Positions 32,735 through 40,976 of a stretch of 64,000 nt of DNA are shown in pieces. Where the stretch lies: positions 107,426 through 171,425 of the forward strand of contig HF988637.1 of assembly GCA_000434675.1 (NCBI GenBank), in the 5' to 3' direction. The DNA is from Faecalibacterium sp. CAG:1138. GTDB taxonomy: Bacteria > Bacillota > Clostridia > Christensenellales > CAG-917. Every line of letters begins with the position of its first letter. Positions within the stretch are counted from its first letter, which is position 1. Made by a program: the position numbers and the translations under genes. Below the pieces are notes generated by a model. The model saw nothing but the letters and a program-made list of their open reading frames with translations, was not told the DNA's origin and did no database searches.

Positions 32735-33658
32735 ATGAATTTATTAGGTTATTTGCTTTCGGCTCCTAACAACGTGGCTTTCACCATAGGCAGGCTTTCC
32801 GTGCAATGGTACGGCCTTATCCTTACTTCCGCCATGGTTCTGGGGCTTGTGTGCATAATTCTGCTGGGGAAAGAGCAAAAGATCAAGTCGGACGATATGA
32901 TAACTTTGTTTTTGTATATCATACCGCTGGCCGTCATTTTTGCAAGGCTGGTGTACGTTATCGTCAGGCCCGAGTATTTCCCGATAAAATCCATCGGCAT
33001 AAAAGAATGGATCGAAAACGGCGGTATCGGCACCCCGACGCCCGAAAACAGCCTCATAAATCTTTTTGCAATATGGGAAGGAGGCATCACGATAGTCGGC
33101 GGCGTAATCGGCGGACTTCTGGGCGGCTGGCTGTTTAGCAGAAAATACAAAATCAAATTCAGCACTCTGGCCGACATTTGCGTGCCCGTTCTTCTGATGT
33201 GTCAGGCAATCGGCCGTTGGGGCAACTATATGAATCAAGAGGCCTACGGCCTCGTCGTAACCGATCCTAAATGGCAATGGTTCCCTTTCGCCGTTTATAT
33301 CGACGCGGTGGGCGAGTGGCATCTGGCAACCTTTTTCTATGCGTTCGTCATAAATCTTCTGGGCGCTTTGGCGATTTACCTTTGCACCAGAAAGAACAAA
33401 GTCAAAGGCTTGGCGGTGTTTATGTATCTTACGATATATTGCACCAAACGTTTCTTTATGGAATTTATTCGCCTTGACGCAGTTAAAACGGCCAGCGGAA
33501 TCGGCGTTACGCAGATAGCAATGCTTATCGGCGCTTTAATCGGCGTCGTGGGCGGTATATTATATTATAAACACGGCGTTCTCAATCTTAAGCGCGCCGA
33601 AATAAAAGAGGAGATTGCCGCAGCCGAAGAAAAGGCGATAGCGGGCAAAAAATTATGA
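32735..33658 (+). CDS. lgt: prolipoprotein diacylglyceryl transferase
   Basis: The 307-residue protein is Lgt, the membrane enzyme that adds diacylglycerol to lipobox cysteines. It has about seven membrane segments, the family signature GRWGNYMNQEAYG, and the EGGITIVGGVIGG segment. It would process the lipoproteins encoded at 680 and 40977. GAGGTG at 32725 lies 4 bases before the ATG; a longer frame from 32606 overlaps galK and is rejected. It overlaps pncB by 4 bases. Confidence 0.93.
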   Translation: MNLLGYLLSAPNNVAFTIGRLSVQWYGLILTSAMVLGLVCIILLGKEQKIKSDDMITLFLYIIPLAVIFARLVYVIVRPEYFPIKSIGIKEWIENGGIGTPTPENSLINLFAIWEGGITIVGGVIGGLLGGWLFSRKYKIKFSTLADICVPVLLMCQAIGRWGNYMNQEAYGLVVTDPKWQWFPFAVYIDAVGEWHLATFFYAFVINLLGALAIYLCTRKNKVKGLAVFMYLTIYCTKRFFMEFIRLDAVKTASGIGVTQIAMLIGALIGVVGGILYYKHGVLNLKRAEIKEEIAAAEEKAIAGKKL

Positions 33659-35085
33659 GAAACTTAACACTTCTTACCGACTTTTACCAACTCACCATGA
33701 TGAACGGTTATCTTAAGTGCGGCACTGCCGACAGAGAGGCCGTTTTCGACGTTTTTTATCGCGGCGGAGCCGAACTCAGCTACGTCGTAACCGCAGGCCT
33801 CGAGCAGGTTGTGGAGTACATCGAAAATCTTCATTTCGAAGAAACGGACATCGAATATCTGAGAGGTCTTAAATGCTTTGACGAGGAATTTTTGACTGCG
33901 CTTAAAAACTTCAAATTCACGGGCGACGTCTATTCCGTTCCGGAAGGCACGGTTATGTTCCCGTTCGAACCGCTTCTGACGGTCAAAGCGCCGCTGTTTC
34001 AGGCGCAACTGGTGGAAACGGCCATTCTTTGCATTTTGAATCACCAGACGCTCATCGCCACCAAGGCCGCAAGGCTTTCAAACGCCACCAAATCCACCAT
34101 TTTGGAATTCGGATTAAGACGCGCGCAAGGCCCTGACGCAGGCATCTACGGTGCGAGAGCGGCCTATATCGGCGGTTGCAGAAGCACAAGCAACGTTCTT
34201 GCGGGACAAATGTTCGACATAGCCGTCAAAGGCACGCACGCGCACGCATGGGTTATGAGTTTCCCTGACGAACTGTCGGCTTTCAGGGCTTACGCGGAGC
34301 TTTATCCCGACAACTGCCTGCTTCTCGTGGACACTTACGACACCTTAAAGAGCGGCGTTCCAAACGCCATAAAGGTTTTTGACGAGCTGAAAGCGAAAGG
34401 CTACAAGCCGTCCGGCATCAGACTGGACAGCGGCGATCTGGCGTATCTGAGCAAACAGGCCAGAAAGATGCTTGACGCGGCAGGCCACGAGGACTGCAAA
34501 ATTTTCGCGTCGGGCGACATCGACGAAGATGTTTTGTTGAGCTTGCAGATTCAGGGCGCGAAAATCGACATCTACGGCATCGGCACGAGGCTTATCACCA
34601 GCTATCGTCAACCGAGCCTCGGCGGCGTTTATAAGCTTGCCGCCATGGAAGACGAAAACGGCGTGCTGGTTCCGAAAATGAAGCTTTCGGACAGCAAGGT
34701 GAAAATGACCAATCCGGGGCTTAAAAAAGTCGTCAGGCTTTATAACGCGGACGGCATGGCCGAAGCGGACCTTATCTGTTTGAAGGAGGAAACCTTCGAC
34801 ACCACCAAACCGCTGACCATCTATCATCCCGAAAAGCACTGGATTTCCAAAACCTTGGAAAACTTCACGGTAAAGGAATTGCAAATTACCGTTTTTGAAA
34901 AGGGCAAACAGGTTTATAATCTTCCGAATCTTCACGAAATCGGCCGTCACGAAGACGAAAGCATGGCCGAATTCCACGAGGAATACAGAAGAACCTTGTA
35001 TCCTGCCGAGTTCAAAGTCGATCTTTCCGACAAGCTTTACGACCTCAAAATGAGCATAATCAGAAAAAACGGCAAAAACATATAA
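33655..35085 (+). CDS. pncB: nicotinate phosphoribosyltransferase
   Basis: The 476-residue protein makes nicotinate mononucleotide from nicotinate and PRPP in NAD salvage. It begins TLLTDFYQLTMMNGY, typical of the family, and has the phosphoribosyl-binding segment GIRLDSGDLAYLSKQARKM. Length fits the Firmicutes form. Its ATG overlaps the stop of lgt (ATGA). A terminator follows at 35117. Confidence 0.93.
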   Translation: MRNLTLLTDFYQLTMMNGYLKCGTADREAVFDVFYRGGAELSYVVTAGLEQVVEYIENLHFEETDIEYLRGLKCFDEEFLTALKNFKFTGDVYSVPEGTVMFPFEPLLTVKAPLFQAQLVETAILCILNHQTLIATKAARLSNATKSTILEFGLRRAQGPDAGIYGARAAYIGGCRSTSNVLAGQMFDIAVKGTHAHAWVMSFPDELSAFRAYAELYPDNCLLLVDTYDTLKSGVPNAIKVFDELKAKGYKPSGIRLDSGDLAYLSKQARKMLDAAGHEDCKIFASGDIDEDVLLSLQIQGAKIDIYGIGTRLITSYRQPSLGGVYKLAAMEDENGVLVPKMKLSDSKVKMTNPGLKKVVRLYNADGMAEADLICLKEETFDTTKPLTIYHPEKHWISKTLENFTVKELQITVFEKGKQVYNLPNLHEIGRHEDESMAEFHEEYRRTLYPAEFKVDLSDKLYDLKMSIIRKNGKNI

Positions 35086-35116
35086 GGATTTTTGACACAC
35101 ATAACCGATTTTTTGA

Positions 35117-35158
35117 CACAGCCTTCGGAATTCGCGTTCGGAGGCGTGTTTTTTTTGT
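35117..35158 (+). terminator. intrinsic terminator after pncB
   Basis: GCCTTCG and CGGAGGC form a stem, extended by ACA/TGT, and eight or more T follow. Confidence 0.8.
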
Positions 35159-35186
35159 TAAAAATAAAAGTATAGAGAAAAATCGC

Positions 35187-35215
35187 TTGACAGAATCCGA
35201 AAAAAAAGATAAGAT
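35187..35215 (+). promoter_or_regulatory. sigma-A promoter of the ylxM-ffh-rpsP operon
   Basis: Perfect TTGACA (35187-35192), 17-bp spacer, TAAGAT (35210-35215). A hairpin-forming sequence GTAAAGG...CCTTTAC (35220-35239) lies in the start of the transcript. Confidence 0.85.
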
Positions 35216-35252
35216 ATCTGTAAAGGTTAAGGCCTTTACACCGAGGTGCGAT

Positions 35253-35585
35253 ATGATTGAATTTCAAAAAAACCTCTCCTATTCCGACCTGAACGCCGTT
35301 TACGGCAGTCTGCTCACCGAAAAGCAGAGGGAGTTTTTGGAACTTTATTACGACTGCGACGTTTCCCTTAACGAAATTGCCGAGCAATACGGCATTTCCC
35401 GCCAGGCGGTGAGGGACGCGATAGTCAGAGGCGAAAAAGCGCTTTCCGAATTCGAAGCGAAACTCGGACTTTTGAAGCGACGCGCCGAAACCGCAGATAA
35501 ACTGAAAAAAGCGGTGGAACTTATCGACTCGGACAATCAAAAATCGGCGAAGGAAATCCTGACTTCGCTTATCGAGGAGGAATAA
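35253..35585 (+). CDS. ylxM: YlxM family signal-recognition-particle-associated HTH protein
   Basis: The 110-residue protein matches YlxM: LLTEKQREFLELYYDCDVS, LNEIAEQYGISRQAVRDAI (sigma-70 region 4-like HTH) and an acidic helical tail. It is always found before ffh and is thought to modulate the signal recognition particle. ATG at 35253 follows CGAGGTG; a TTG at 35187 coincides with the promoter -35 and cannot be the start. ffh begins 1 base after its stop. Confidence 0.88.
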   Translation: MIEFQKNLSYSDLNAVYGSLLTEKQREFLELYYDCDVSLNEIAEQYGISRQAVRDAIVRGEKALSEFEAKLGLLKRRAETADKLKKAVELIDSDNQKSAKEILTSLIEEE

Positions 35586-35586
35586 T

Positions 35587-36918
35587 ATGGCTTTTGACAG
35601 CTTAAGCGACAAAATCAACCACATTTTTTCCAAACTGAAGAATAAGGGCAAGGTTACGGAGCTGGAAATCAAGCAGACCATGCGCGAAATCAGAGTCGCG
35701 CTTCTGGAGGCCGACGTAAACTACGCCGTCGCAAAGGACTTTTGCCAAAAGGTTTCCGACAAAGCGGTGGGCGAAGACGTCCTAAAAGGCCTGAATCCTG
35801 CCCAACAAATCATAAAAATCGTCAACGAAGAGCTTATAGCTCTTATGGGCAGCCAGAACGCCAAGCTTTCCGTGGCTTCCAAACCGCCTACGATCATAAT
35901 GATGTGCGGTTTGCAGGGCGCGGGCAAAACCACCATGTGCGGCAAGCTTGCTTTGCACCTTAAAAAGCAGAACAAAAAAGTGCTTCTGGCGGCTTGCGAT
36001 ATCTACAGACCGGCCGCAATAAAACAGTTGCAGGTTGTGGGCGAAAAAGTCAAAACTCCGGTTTTCACGATGGGGCAGATAGATCCGGTGAAAATTGCGA
36101 AATGCGCCGTTGAAGAAGCGTTGAAGCAGGGCGCCGACACGCTTATCGTCGACACGGCGGGCAGGCTTCACATCGACGAAGCCTTGATGACCGAACTTCA
36201 GAACGTCAAAGCCGCGGTATCTCCGCAGGAGATATTGCTGGTCGTGGACAGCATGACGGGCCAGGACGCGGTAAACGTAGCCCAAACTTTCAACGAGAAA
36301 CTGGACGTAACGGGCGTTATTCTTACCAAGCTCGACGGCGACACCCGCGGCGGTGCGGCGCTTTCGATAAAAGCCGTTACCGGCAAACCTATCAAGTTTT
36401 GCGGCATAGGCGAAAAACCCGAAGATCTGGAGCCGTTTTATCCGGACAGAATGGCGTCGAGGATTCTCGGCATGGGCGACGTGCTCACCCTCATAGAGAA
36501 GGCGCAGAACGCTTTTTCCGAAGAAGAGGCTCTTGCCCTTACCAAAAAACTTAAGGAAAAAACCTTCACGCTTCAGGACTATCTCAATCAGCTTGACAGC
36601 GTCAAAAAAATGGGCAACCTCAAAGATATGCTCAAATTGATTCCGGGCATGGGCAAACAGCTCGCCAACGCCGACATCGACGAATCGAAGATTGCAAGGA
36701 CCAAAGCGATCATTCAGTCTATGACGCCGTACGAAAGGGCGCATCCGGAAATACTGAAGGCTTCCAGACGAAAGAGAATAGCGGCGGGAAGCGGCACCAG
36801 CATTCAGGAAGTCAACCAGATGCTCAAGCAGTTCGAAATGTCCAGAGAAATGATGAAGCAAATGTCGGGCGGCGGCGCAAAACGTTTTATGCGCGGCGGC
36901 TTCCCGGGAATGAAATAG
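35587..36918 (+). CDS. ffh: signal recognition particle protein Ffh
   Basis: The 443-residue GTPase has the N domain (1-95), the G domain with GLQGAGKTTMCGKLA (Lys114), DTAGRLH and TKLDGDTRGGAAL, and the methionine-rich M domain at the end (KQFEMSREMMKQMSGGG). It binds signal peptides and SRP RNA and targets proteins to the membrane. GAGGAGG precedes the ATG. It is second in the ylxM-ffh-rpsP-khpA-rimM-trmD operon. Confidence 0.96.
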   Translation: MAFDSLSDKINHIFSKLKNKGKVTELEIKQTMREIRVALLEADVNYAVAKDFCQKVSDKAVGEDVLKGLNPAQQIIKIVNEELIALMGSQNAKLSVASKPPTIIMMCGLQGAGKTTMCGKLALHLKKQNKKVLLAACDIYRPAAIKQLQVVGEKVKTPVFTMGQIDPVKIAKCAVEEALKQGADTLIVDTAGRLHIDEALMTELQNVKAAVSPQEILLVVDSMTGQDAVNVAQTFNEKLDVTGVILTKLDGDTRGGAALSIKAVTGKPIKFCGIGEKPEDLEPFYPDRMASRILGMGDVLTLIEKAQNAFSEEEALALTKKLKEKTFTLQDYLNQLDSVKKMGNLKDMLKLIPGMGKQLANADIDESKIARTKAIIQSMTPYERAHPEILKASRRKRIAAGSGTSIQEVNQMLKQFEMSREMMKQMSGGGAKRFMRGGFPGMK

Positions 36919-36991
36919 CAAACCTCAACCTTTAGGTTGAAACATATTAAAAAATACATTACAAAGGCTTAGGCCTAATAAGGAGAAAACA

Positions 36992-37243
36992 ATGGCAGTT
37001 AAACTCAGACTCACCCGTATGGGCGCAAAGAAAGCACCTTTCTATCGCATCGTCGTTATGGACGGCAGAAAAGCACGTGACGGTCAGTACATCGAACAAA
37101 TCGGTTACTATGATCCGACCAAAGAACCGGCAGTCGTCAAAATCGACACCGAAATCGCCAAAAAATGGCTCGACAACGGCGCTCAACCTACCGAAACCGT
37201 ACGTTCTTTGCTCAAGAGCGCGGGCGTTATCGAAAGCAAATAG
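36992..37243 (+). CDS. rpsP: 30S ribosomal protein S16
   Basis: The 83-residue protein is S16: MAVKLRLTRMGAKKAPFYRI and VVMDGRKARDG are diagnostic. AAGGAG is 9 bases before the ATG. A small dyad (CAACCT/AGGTTG, 36926-36939) lies in the 73-bp gap after ffh and could reduce read-through. It is in the usual place between ffh and khpA. Confidence 0.96.
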   Translation: MAVKLRLTRMGAKKAPFYRIVVMDGRKARDGQYIEQIGYYDPTKEPAVVKIDTEIAKKWLDNGAQPTETVRSLLKSAGVIESK

Positions 37244-37261
37244 TTCGAGGCAGAGCAAGTA

Positions 37262-37495
37262 ATGCAGGATTTGGTTCAATTTATAGTAACAAACCTTGCT
37301 GACGACGCGGAAAACATCGACGTAGAGCTTATCGAAAACGACAATAATTCCGAGATAATCATCACCGCTCCGAAATCGGAAATCGGCAAGATTATCGGTA
37401 AGCAAGGACGCATTGCAAAAGCCATCAGAACGCTTGTTAAGGCGGGTGGCAGCAAGACCGGAAAACGTTACGTCGTTACCATCAACGAAAAATGA
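37262..37495 (+). CDS. khpA: KhpA, KH-domain RNA-binding protein
   Basis: The 77-residue protein is a single type II KH domain with the GxxG-like loop IIGKQGRIAKAIRTLV. In Firmicutes KhpA pairs with KhpB (EloR/Jag) to bind RNA and influence cell elongation. It overlaps rimM by 4 bases. Its RBS GAGGCAGAGC precedes the ATG at 37262. Confidence 0.92.
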   Translation: MQDLVQFIVTNLADDAENIDVELIENDNNSEIIITAPKSEIGKIIGKQGRIAKAIRTLVKAGGSKTGKRYVVTINEK

Positions 37496-37998
37496 CTGAC
37501 TTTTTGACGGTTGGCAAAATTTTGAAGGCTCAAGGTATAAAGGGGGAAGTGAAAATCGTTCCTCTTACCGACGACCCTCAAAGATTCAAGAAGCTGAAAA
37601 CGGTGTTTATAGGGCCGAACAAGCCCCTGAACATCGATTTTTTGCGTTTTGACGATCGTTTCGTCTATGTCAAATTTGCCGAGTGCAACAACAGAAACGA
37701 CGCGGAAGCGCTTTCGGGGAAAGAGATTCTCGTCGAAAGAGCCGACGCCGTGAAGCTGCCGAAGGGCAGGTATTTCATCGTGGACGTCGTGGGCTGCGAC
37801 GCGGTACTCGGCGGCAAGGTCATCGGCAAAGTTACCGACGTAAATCAGAATGCGCCGATTGACGTTTACGTTCTTGACGACGGCAAAATTATGTTCCCGT
37901 CCGCCGAAAACGTACTTGAAAAAGTGGACGTAGAAAACAAAACGATCACCTTAAACGAAGAGGCCTTTTCGCGCCTTGCGGTGTATGATAACCTTTAA
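37492..37998 (+). CDS. rimM: ribosome maturation factor RimM
   Basis: The 168-residue protein starts LTVGKILKAQGIKGEVKI, the RimM signature, with the N-terminal barrel and the C-terminal PRC barrel (YFIVDVVGCDAV...IMFPSAENVL). It helps mature the 30S head and binds S19. It overlaps khpA by 4 bases and trmD by 14. Confidence 0.94.
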   Translation: MTDFLTVGKILKAQGIKGEVKIVPLTDDPQRFKKLKTVFIGPNKPLNIDFLRFDDRFVYVKFAECNNRNDAEALSGKEILVERADAVKLPKGRYFIVDVVGCDAVLGGKVIGKVTDVNQNAPIDVYVLDDGKIMFPSAENVLEKVDVENKTITLNEEAFSRLAVYDNL

Positions 37999-38668
37999 GA
38001 TTTTAACTCTGTTTCCCGAATTTTACTCATGCCTGAAAAGCGGCATAATCGGCAAGGCCATCGAGCGTGGCCTTTTCGGCGTGGAAATAGTGAATATCCG
38101 CGACTACAGCGAGGACAAGCACAAGCGTTGCGACGACTATCCTTTCGGCGGAGGCGCGGGCATGGTTATGACGCCCGATCCTATTCACAAGGCAATTTGC
38201 GCCGTGGATCCGGAGCATAAGGCGAGAAGGATTTTTATGTCGCCGAGAGGGCAGGTGCTTACGCAAAAGAAGGTCAAAGAGCTTTCGTCGGGCGAGGAAA
38301 TTCTGTTTTTGTGCGGCAGCTACGAGGGCGTCGATCAGCGAGTTGTGGACATGGACATCGACGAGGAATTGTCGATAGGCGACTACGTTCTGACGAGCGG
38401 CGATCCCGCGGCTCTCGTTACGCTTAATTCCGTCGTAAGATACGTTCCCGGCGTTCTGGGAAGCGAGCAGTCCACCGAGGAAGAGAGCTTCAGCACGAAT
38501 TTGCTGGAATATCCGCAATACACGAGGCCGCAAAACTATATGGGCATGGAAGTGCCGGAGGTTCTCGTCAGCGGAAATCACGGGTTGGTTGACAAGTGGC
38601 GCTATGAAAAAGCTTTGGAAATCACCAAAAAGCGCCGTCCCGATCTTTTGGAAAAGGAGGGCGAGTGA
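37985..38668 (+). CDS. trmD: tRNA (guanine37-N1)-methyltransferase
   Basis: The 227-residue SPOUT enzyme methylates G37 of tRNA. MTPDPIHKAI, FMSPRGQVLTQKKVKEL and LCGSYEGVDQRVVD form the knotted SAM site, and SIGDYVLTSGDPAAL is conserved. The ATG at 37985 lies inside rimM; a TTG at 37976 is less likely, since the family begins MxFxILTLFPEF. Its TGA stop overlaps the ATG of rbgA. Confidence 0.95.
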   Translation: MITFKILTLFPEFYSCLKSGIIGKAIERGLFGVEIVNIRDYSEDKHKRCDDYPFGGGAGMVMTPDPIHKAICAVDPEHKARRIFMSPRGQVLTQKKVKELSSGEEILFLCGSYEGVDQRVVDMDIDEELSIGDYVLTSGDPAALVTLNSVVRYVPGVLGSEQSTEEESFSTNLLEYPQYTRPQNYMGMEVPEVLVSGNHGLVDKWRYEKALEITKKRRPDLLEKEGE

Positions 38669-39513
38669 TGGGCGTCATTCAATGGTACCCGGGGCACATG
38701 ACCAAGGCCACCAGAGAAATGGAGGAAAACGTCAAAAAATGCGACGTCATCGTCTATGTTCTGGACAGCAGGGCGATTTCCGCCTGCATAAACCCGAAAT
38801 TTGACCAAATTATAAAAAACAAACCCGTGTTGTACGTTTTCAACAAGGCCGACACCGTCGAGCCGTTTATGCTTAAGCCTTGGTGCGACAAGTTCGAAAA
38901 AGAAGGCAAAACCTACGTCAAAGCCAACAGCGTGGCGGGGAAGGAAAGCGGCCTTATTGTTGCAAAACTGAAAGAACTTTGCTTTGCAAAACTGGAAAAC
39001 TATCGGAAAAAAGGCGTAAACGCTTCGATAAGGGCGATGGTTCTGGGGATACCTAACGGCGGAAAGTCCACGCTCATCAACAGCCTGTGCAGTGGCAAAA
39101 AAACCGTAACGGGCGACCGGCCGGGCGTAACCAAAGGCCAGCAGTGGATTGCCGTGTCGAAGGGGATAGACCTGCTGGACACTCCGGGCACGCTTTGGCC
39201 GAGCTTCGAGGATCAGGAGACAGCAAAGCATCTCGTTTACATCGGAAGCATAAAGGACGACGTCGTGGACAAAAACGAAATCTGTCTGTTCTTTTTGGGC
39301 TTTATGCAGCAGCACTATCCGAAAAATCTTTGCGAAAGGTACAATCTTTCTGTCCTTTCGGAAACGCCGATTGAAATTTACGAGCAGATCGCCCGCGCAA
39401 GAGGTTACGTCGTCAGAGGCGGCCAAATAGATTACGACCGCACCGCGGCCGCCGTTTTGGACGATTTCAGAAAACAACGCTTAGGCAAACTGATACTGGA
39501 ATATCCCGACTGA
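38668..39513 (+). CDS. rbgA: ribosome biogenesis GTPase A
   Basis: The 281-residue protein is RbgA (YlqF), a circularly permuted GTPase: the G4 motif FNKADTV precedes the G1 loop GIPNGGKSTLINSL, and DTPGTLWP is G3. It begins IQWYPGHMTKA, characteristic of the family, and acts in late 50S assembly. GGAGGGCGAG precedes the ATG. rnhB follows 2 bases after its stop, the usual pair in Firmicutes. Confidence 0.94.
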   Translation: MGVIQWYPGHMTKATREMEENVKKCDVIVYVLDSRAISACINPKFDQIIKNKPVLYVFNKADTVEPFMLKPWCDKFEKEGKTYVKANSVAGKESGLIVAKLKELCFAKLENYRKKGVNASIRAMVLGIPNGGKSTLINSLCSGKKTVTGDRPGVTKGQQWIAVSKGIDLLDTPGTLWPSFEDQETAKHLVYIGSIKDDVVDKNEICLFFLGFMQQHYPKNLCERYNLSVLSETPIEIYEQIARARGYVVRGGQIDYDRTAAAVLDDFRKQRLGKLILEYPD

Positions 39514-39515
39514 AT

Positions 39516-40139
39516 ATGAAACAAAACACCGACGTTCAAAGTCTTCTGACTTACGAAAAATATTACCTCGAAAAAGGTTGCAGGTATATCTGCGGCGTGG
39601 ACGAGGTCGGAAGAGGGCCGCTTGCGGGCCCCGTTACCGTGTGCGCGGTTATTATGGATTTGGATAAACTCGTTAGCGGCGTAAACGACAGCAAAAAGCT
39701 GACGGCAAAGAAAAGAGAGGCGCTCTACGACAAAATCATCGCCTCCGCAATCGACTACAAAATCGTCAGTCTGGACAACGACGTTATCGACCGAATCAAC
39801 ATTTTAGCGGCCACAAAAGAGGCAATGAAACAGGCGGTTTGCGGTTTGAAGGTGAAACCCGACGTCGTTCTGGTGGACGCGGTGAAGCTGGAAATTCCTT
39901 ATTCCGTACATTCCATAATCCACGGCGACGCGCTCAGCTATTCCATAGGCGCGGCGTCGATTCTGGCGAAGGTTTACCGCGACAGACTGATGGACGACTA
40001 TGACAAAATTTTCCCCGAATACGGGTTTTCGTCCAACAAAGGTTACGGCAGCGCAAAGCATATCGCCGCCCTGAAAGAGTTCGGTCCCACGCCGATCCAC
40101 AGAAAAACTTTCATTAAAAACTTTTGTTCGGAGGAGTAG
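39516..40139 (+). CDS. rnhB: ribonuclease HII
   Basis: The 207-residue protein has the RNase HII active-site segment CGVDEVGRGPLAGPV, then DSKKLTAKKRE, VDAVK and the SAASILAKVYRD region. It removes RNA from RNA-DNA hybrids and misplaced ribonucleotides. The last 20 residues (SAKHIAALKEFGPTPIHRKTF) are typical. yraN begins at the next base. Confidence 0.95.
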   Translation: MKQNTDVQSLLTYEKYYLEKGCRYICGVDEVGRGPLAGPVTVCAVIMDLDKLVSGVNDSKKLTAKKREALYDKIIASAIDYKIVSLDNDVIDRINILAATKEAMKQAVCGLKVKPDVVLVDAVKLEIPYSVHSIIHGDALSYSIGAASILAKVYRDRLMDDYDKIFPEYGFSSNKGYGSAKHIAALKEFGPTPIHRKTFIKNFCSEE

Positions 40140-40478
40140 ATGAATTCCAGAAAAGAGGGGGTATCGGGCGAGGAGCTTGCCATAGAATATCTCAAAAAAC
40201 AAGGGCTTAAAGTGGTGGAGCAAAACGTCAGAATGACCGTCGGCGAAATAGACGTCGTGTGCTACGACGGGGACGTTCTGGTGTTTGTGGAAGTGAAAAC
40301 CAGAAGCACGCTTGCTTTCGGCGATCCGTTGGAGGCCATCGACAGGCGCAAGGTGCAAAAGTACAGGAAAATGGCGGAAGAATACATCGTCAGACGTCGT
40401 TTGTTCGACAAAGACGTTCGTTTCGACGCCGTGGGCATCGTGGGCGACTCGATAAACTACGTTCCCGACGCTTTTTGA
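40140..40478 (+). CDS. YraN family PD-(D/E)XK protein
   Basis: The 112-residue protein has the predicted nuclease fold of the UPF0102/YraN family: GEELAIEYLKKQGL, then TVGEIDVVCYDGDVLVFVEV with K-T-R after it, and DVRFDAVGI. The catalytic D, E and K are in place. The function is unproven, perhaps Holliday junction or natural-transformation related; comM and dprA lie nearby. GGAGGAG precedes the ATG, immediately after rnhB. Confidence 0.88.
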   Translation: MNSRKEGVSGEELAIEYLKKQGLKVVEQNVRMTVGEIDVVCYDGDVLVFVEVKTRSTLAFGDPLEAIDRRKVQKYRKMAEEYIVRRRLFDKDVRFDAVGIVGDSINYVPDAF

Positions 40479-40498
40479 TAAAAAAATATTTATTTTTT

Positions 40499-40533
40499 GC
40501 CGACAGGCCGCCAAAACGCTTGTCGGCTTTTAT
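40499..40533 (+). terminator. intrinsic terminator after yraN
   Basis: GCCGACA (40499-40505) and TGTCGGC (40521-40527) form the stem, followed by a T-rich run. It overlaps the -35 of the rplS promoter. Confidence 0.7.
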
Positions 40534-40548
40534 ATTTTATGCTAAAAT
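40520..40548 (+). promoter_or_regulatory. extended -10 promoter of rplS
   Basis: TTGTCG (40520-40525), 17-bp spacer and TAAAAT (40543-40548) preceded by TGC. The TGCTAAAAT core recurs before pcrA and the gene at 62821. Confidence 0.65.
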
Positions 40549-40555
40549 ATTTGCA

Positions 40556-40618
40556 TTATGACTTCGGGCGGTCCTCTGCCGGCGGGGCAAGAACGCTTAG
40601 TAAATTTTTGGAGGTAAA
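40556..40618 (+). ncRNA. candidate L19 leader (autoregulatory 5' UTR)
   Basis: The 70-base leader of rplS has a GC-rich segment (GGGCGGTCCTCTGCCGGCGG, then GGCAAGAACGC) directly before TTGGAGG. The look and placement recall the L19 leader of Firmicutes, where the protein binds its own mRNA. This is from memory of the motif and is not proven here. Confidence 0.4.
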
Positions 40619-40623
40619 GTCAC

Positions 40624-40971
40624 ATGAGCAACATTATCGATTTAATTGAAAGCGAAGGTATTCGCAAGGATCTGCCTAACTTCAACGTAGGCGACACCGT
40701 CAAAGTTTTCGTCAAAGTCGTCGAAGGCAACAAAGAACGTCTTCAGGCTTACGAAGGCACCGTCATCGCAAGAAAGAACGGCGGCATTCGCGAAACTTTC
40801 ACCGTTCGTCGTATCTGCTACGGCGTCGGCGTTGAAAGAACGTTCCCTTTGAACAGTCCGAAAATCGACAGAATCGAAATCGTAAGACGCGGTCGTGTTC
40901 GTCGCGCCAAGTTGTACTACCTGCGTGATCGCAAGGGCAAGGCAGCTAAAGTCAAAGAAATCAAGAGATAA
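40624..40971 (+). CDS. rplS: 50S ribosomal protein L19
   Basis: The 115-residue protein is L19, with NFNVGDTVKVFVKVVEG, RLQAYEGTVIARKNGG and GVERTFPLNSPKID. GGAGGTAAAG precedes the ATG. In many Firmicutes rplS follows trmD directly; here rbgA, rnhB and yraN lie between, and rplS has its own promoter and leader. Confidence 0.96.
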   Translation: MSNIIDLIESEGIRKDLPNFNVGDTVKVFVKVVEGNKERLQAYEGTVIARKNGGIRETFTVRRICYGVGVERTFPLNSPKIDRIEIVRRGRVRRAKLYYLRDRKGKAAKVKEIKR

Positions 40972-40976
40972 CGAAA

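Noticed and set aside
35187..35252. Upstream TTG start for ylxM
   Set aside because: The TTG is the first half of the perfect -35 box TTGACA, so it is not transcribed; the ATG at 35253 has an RBS.
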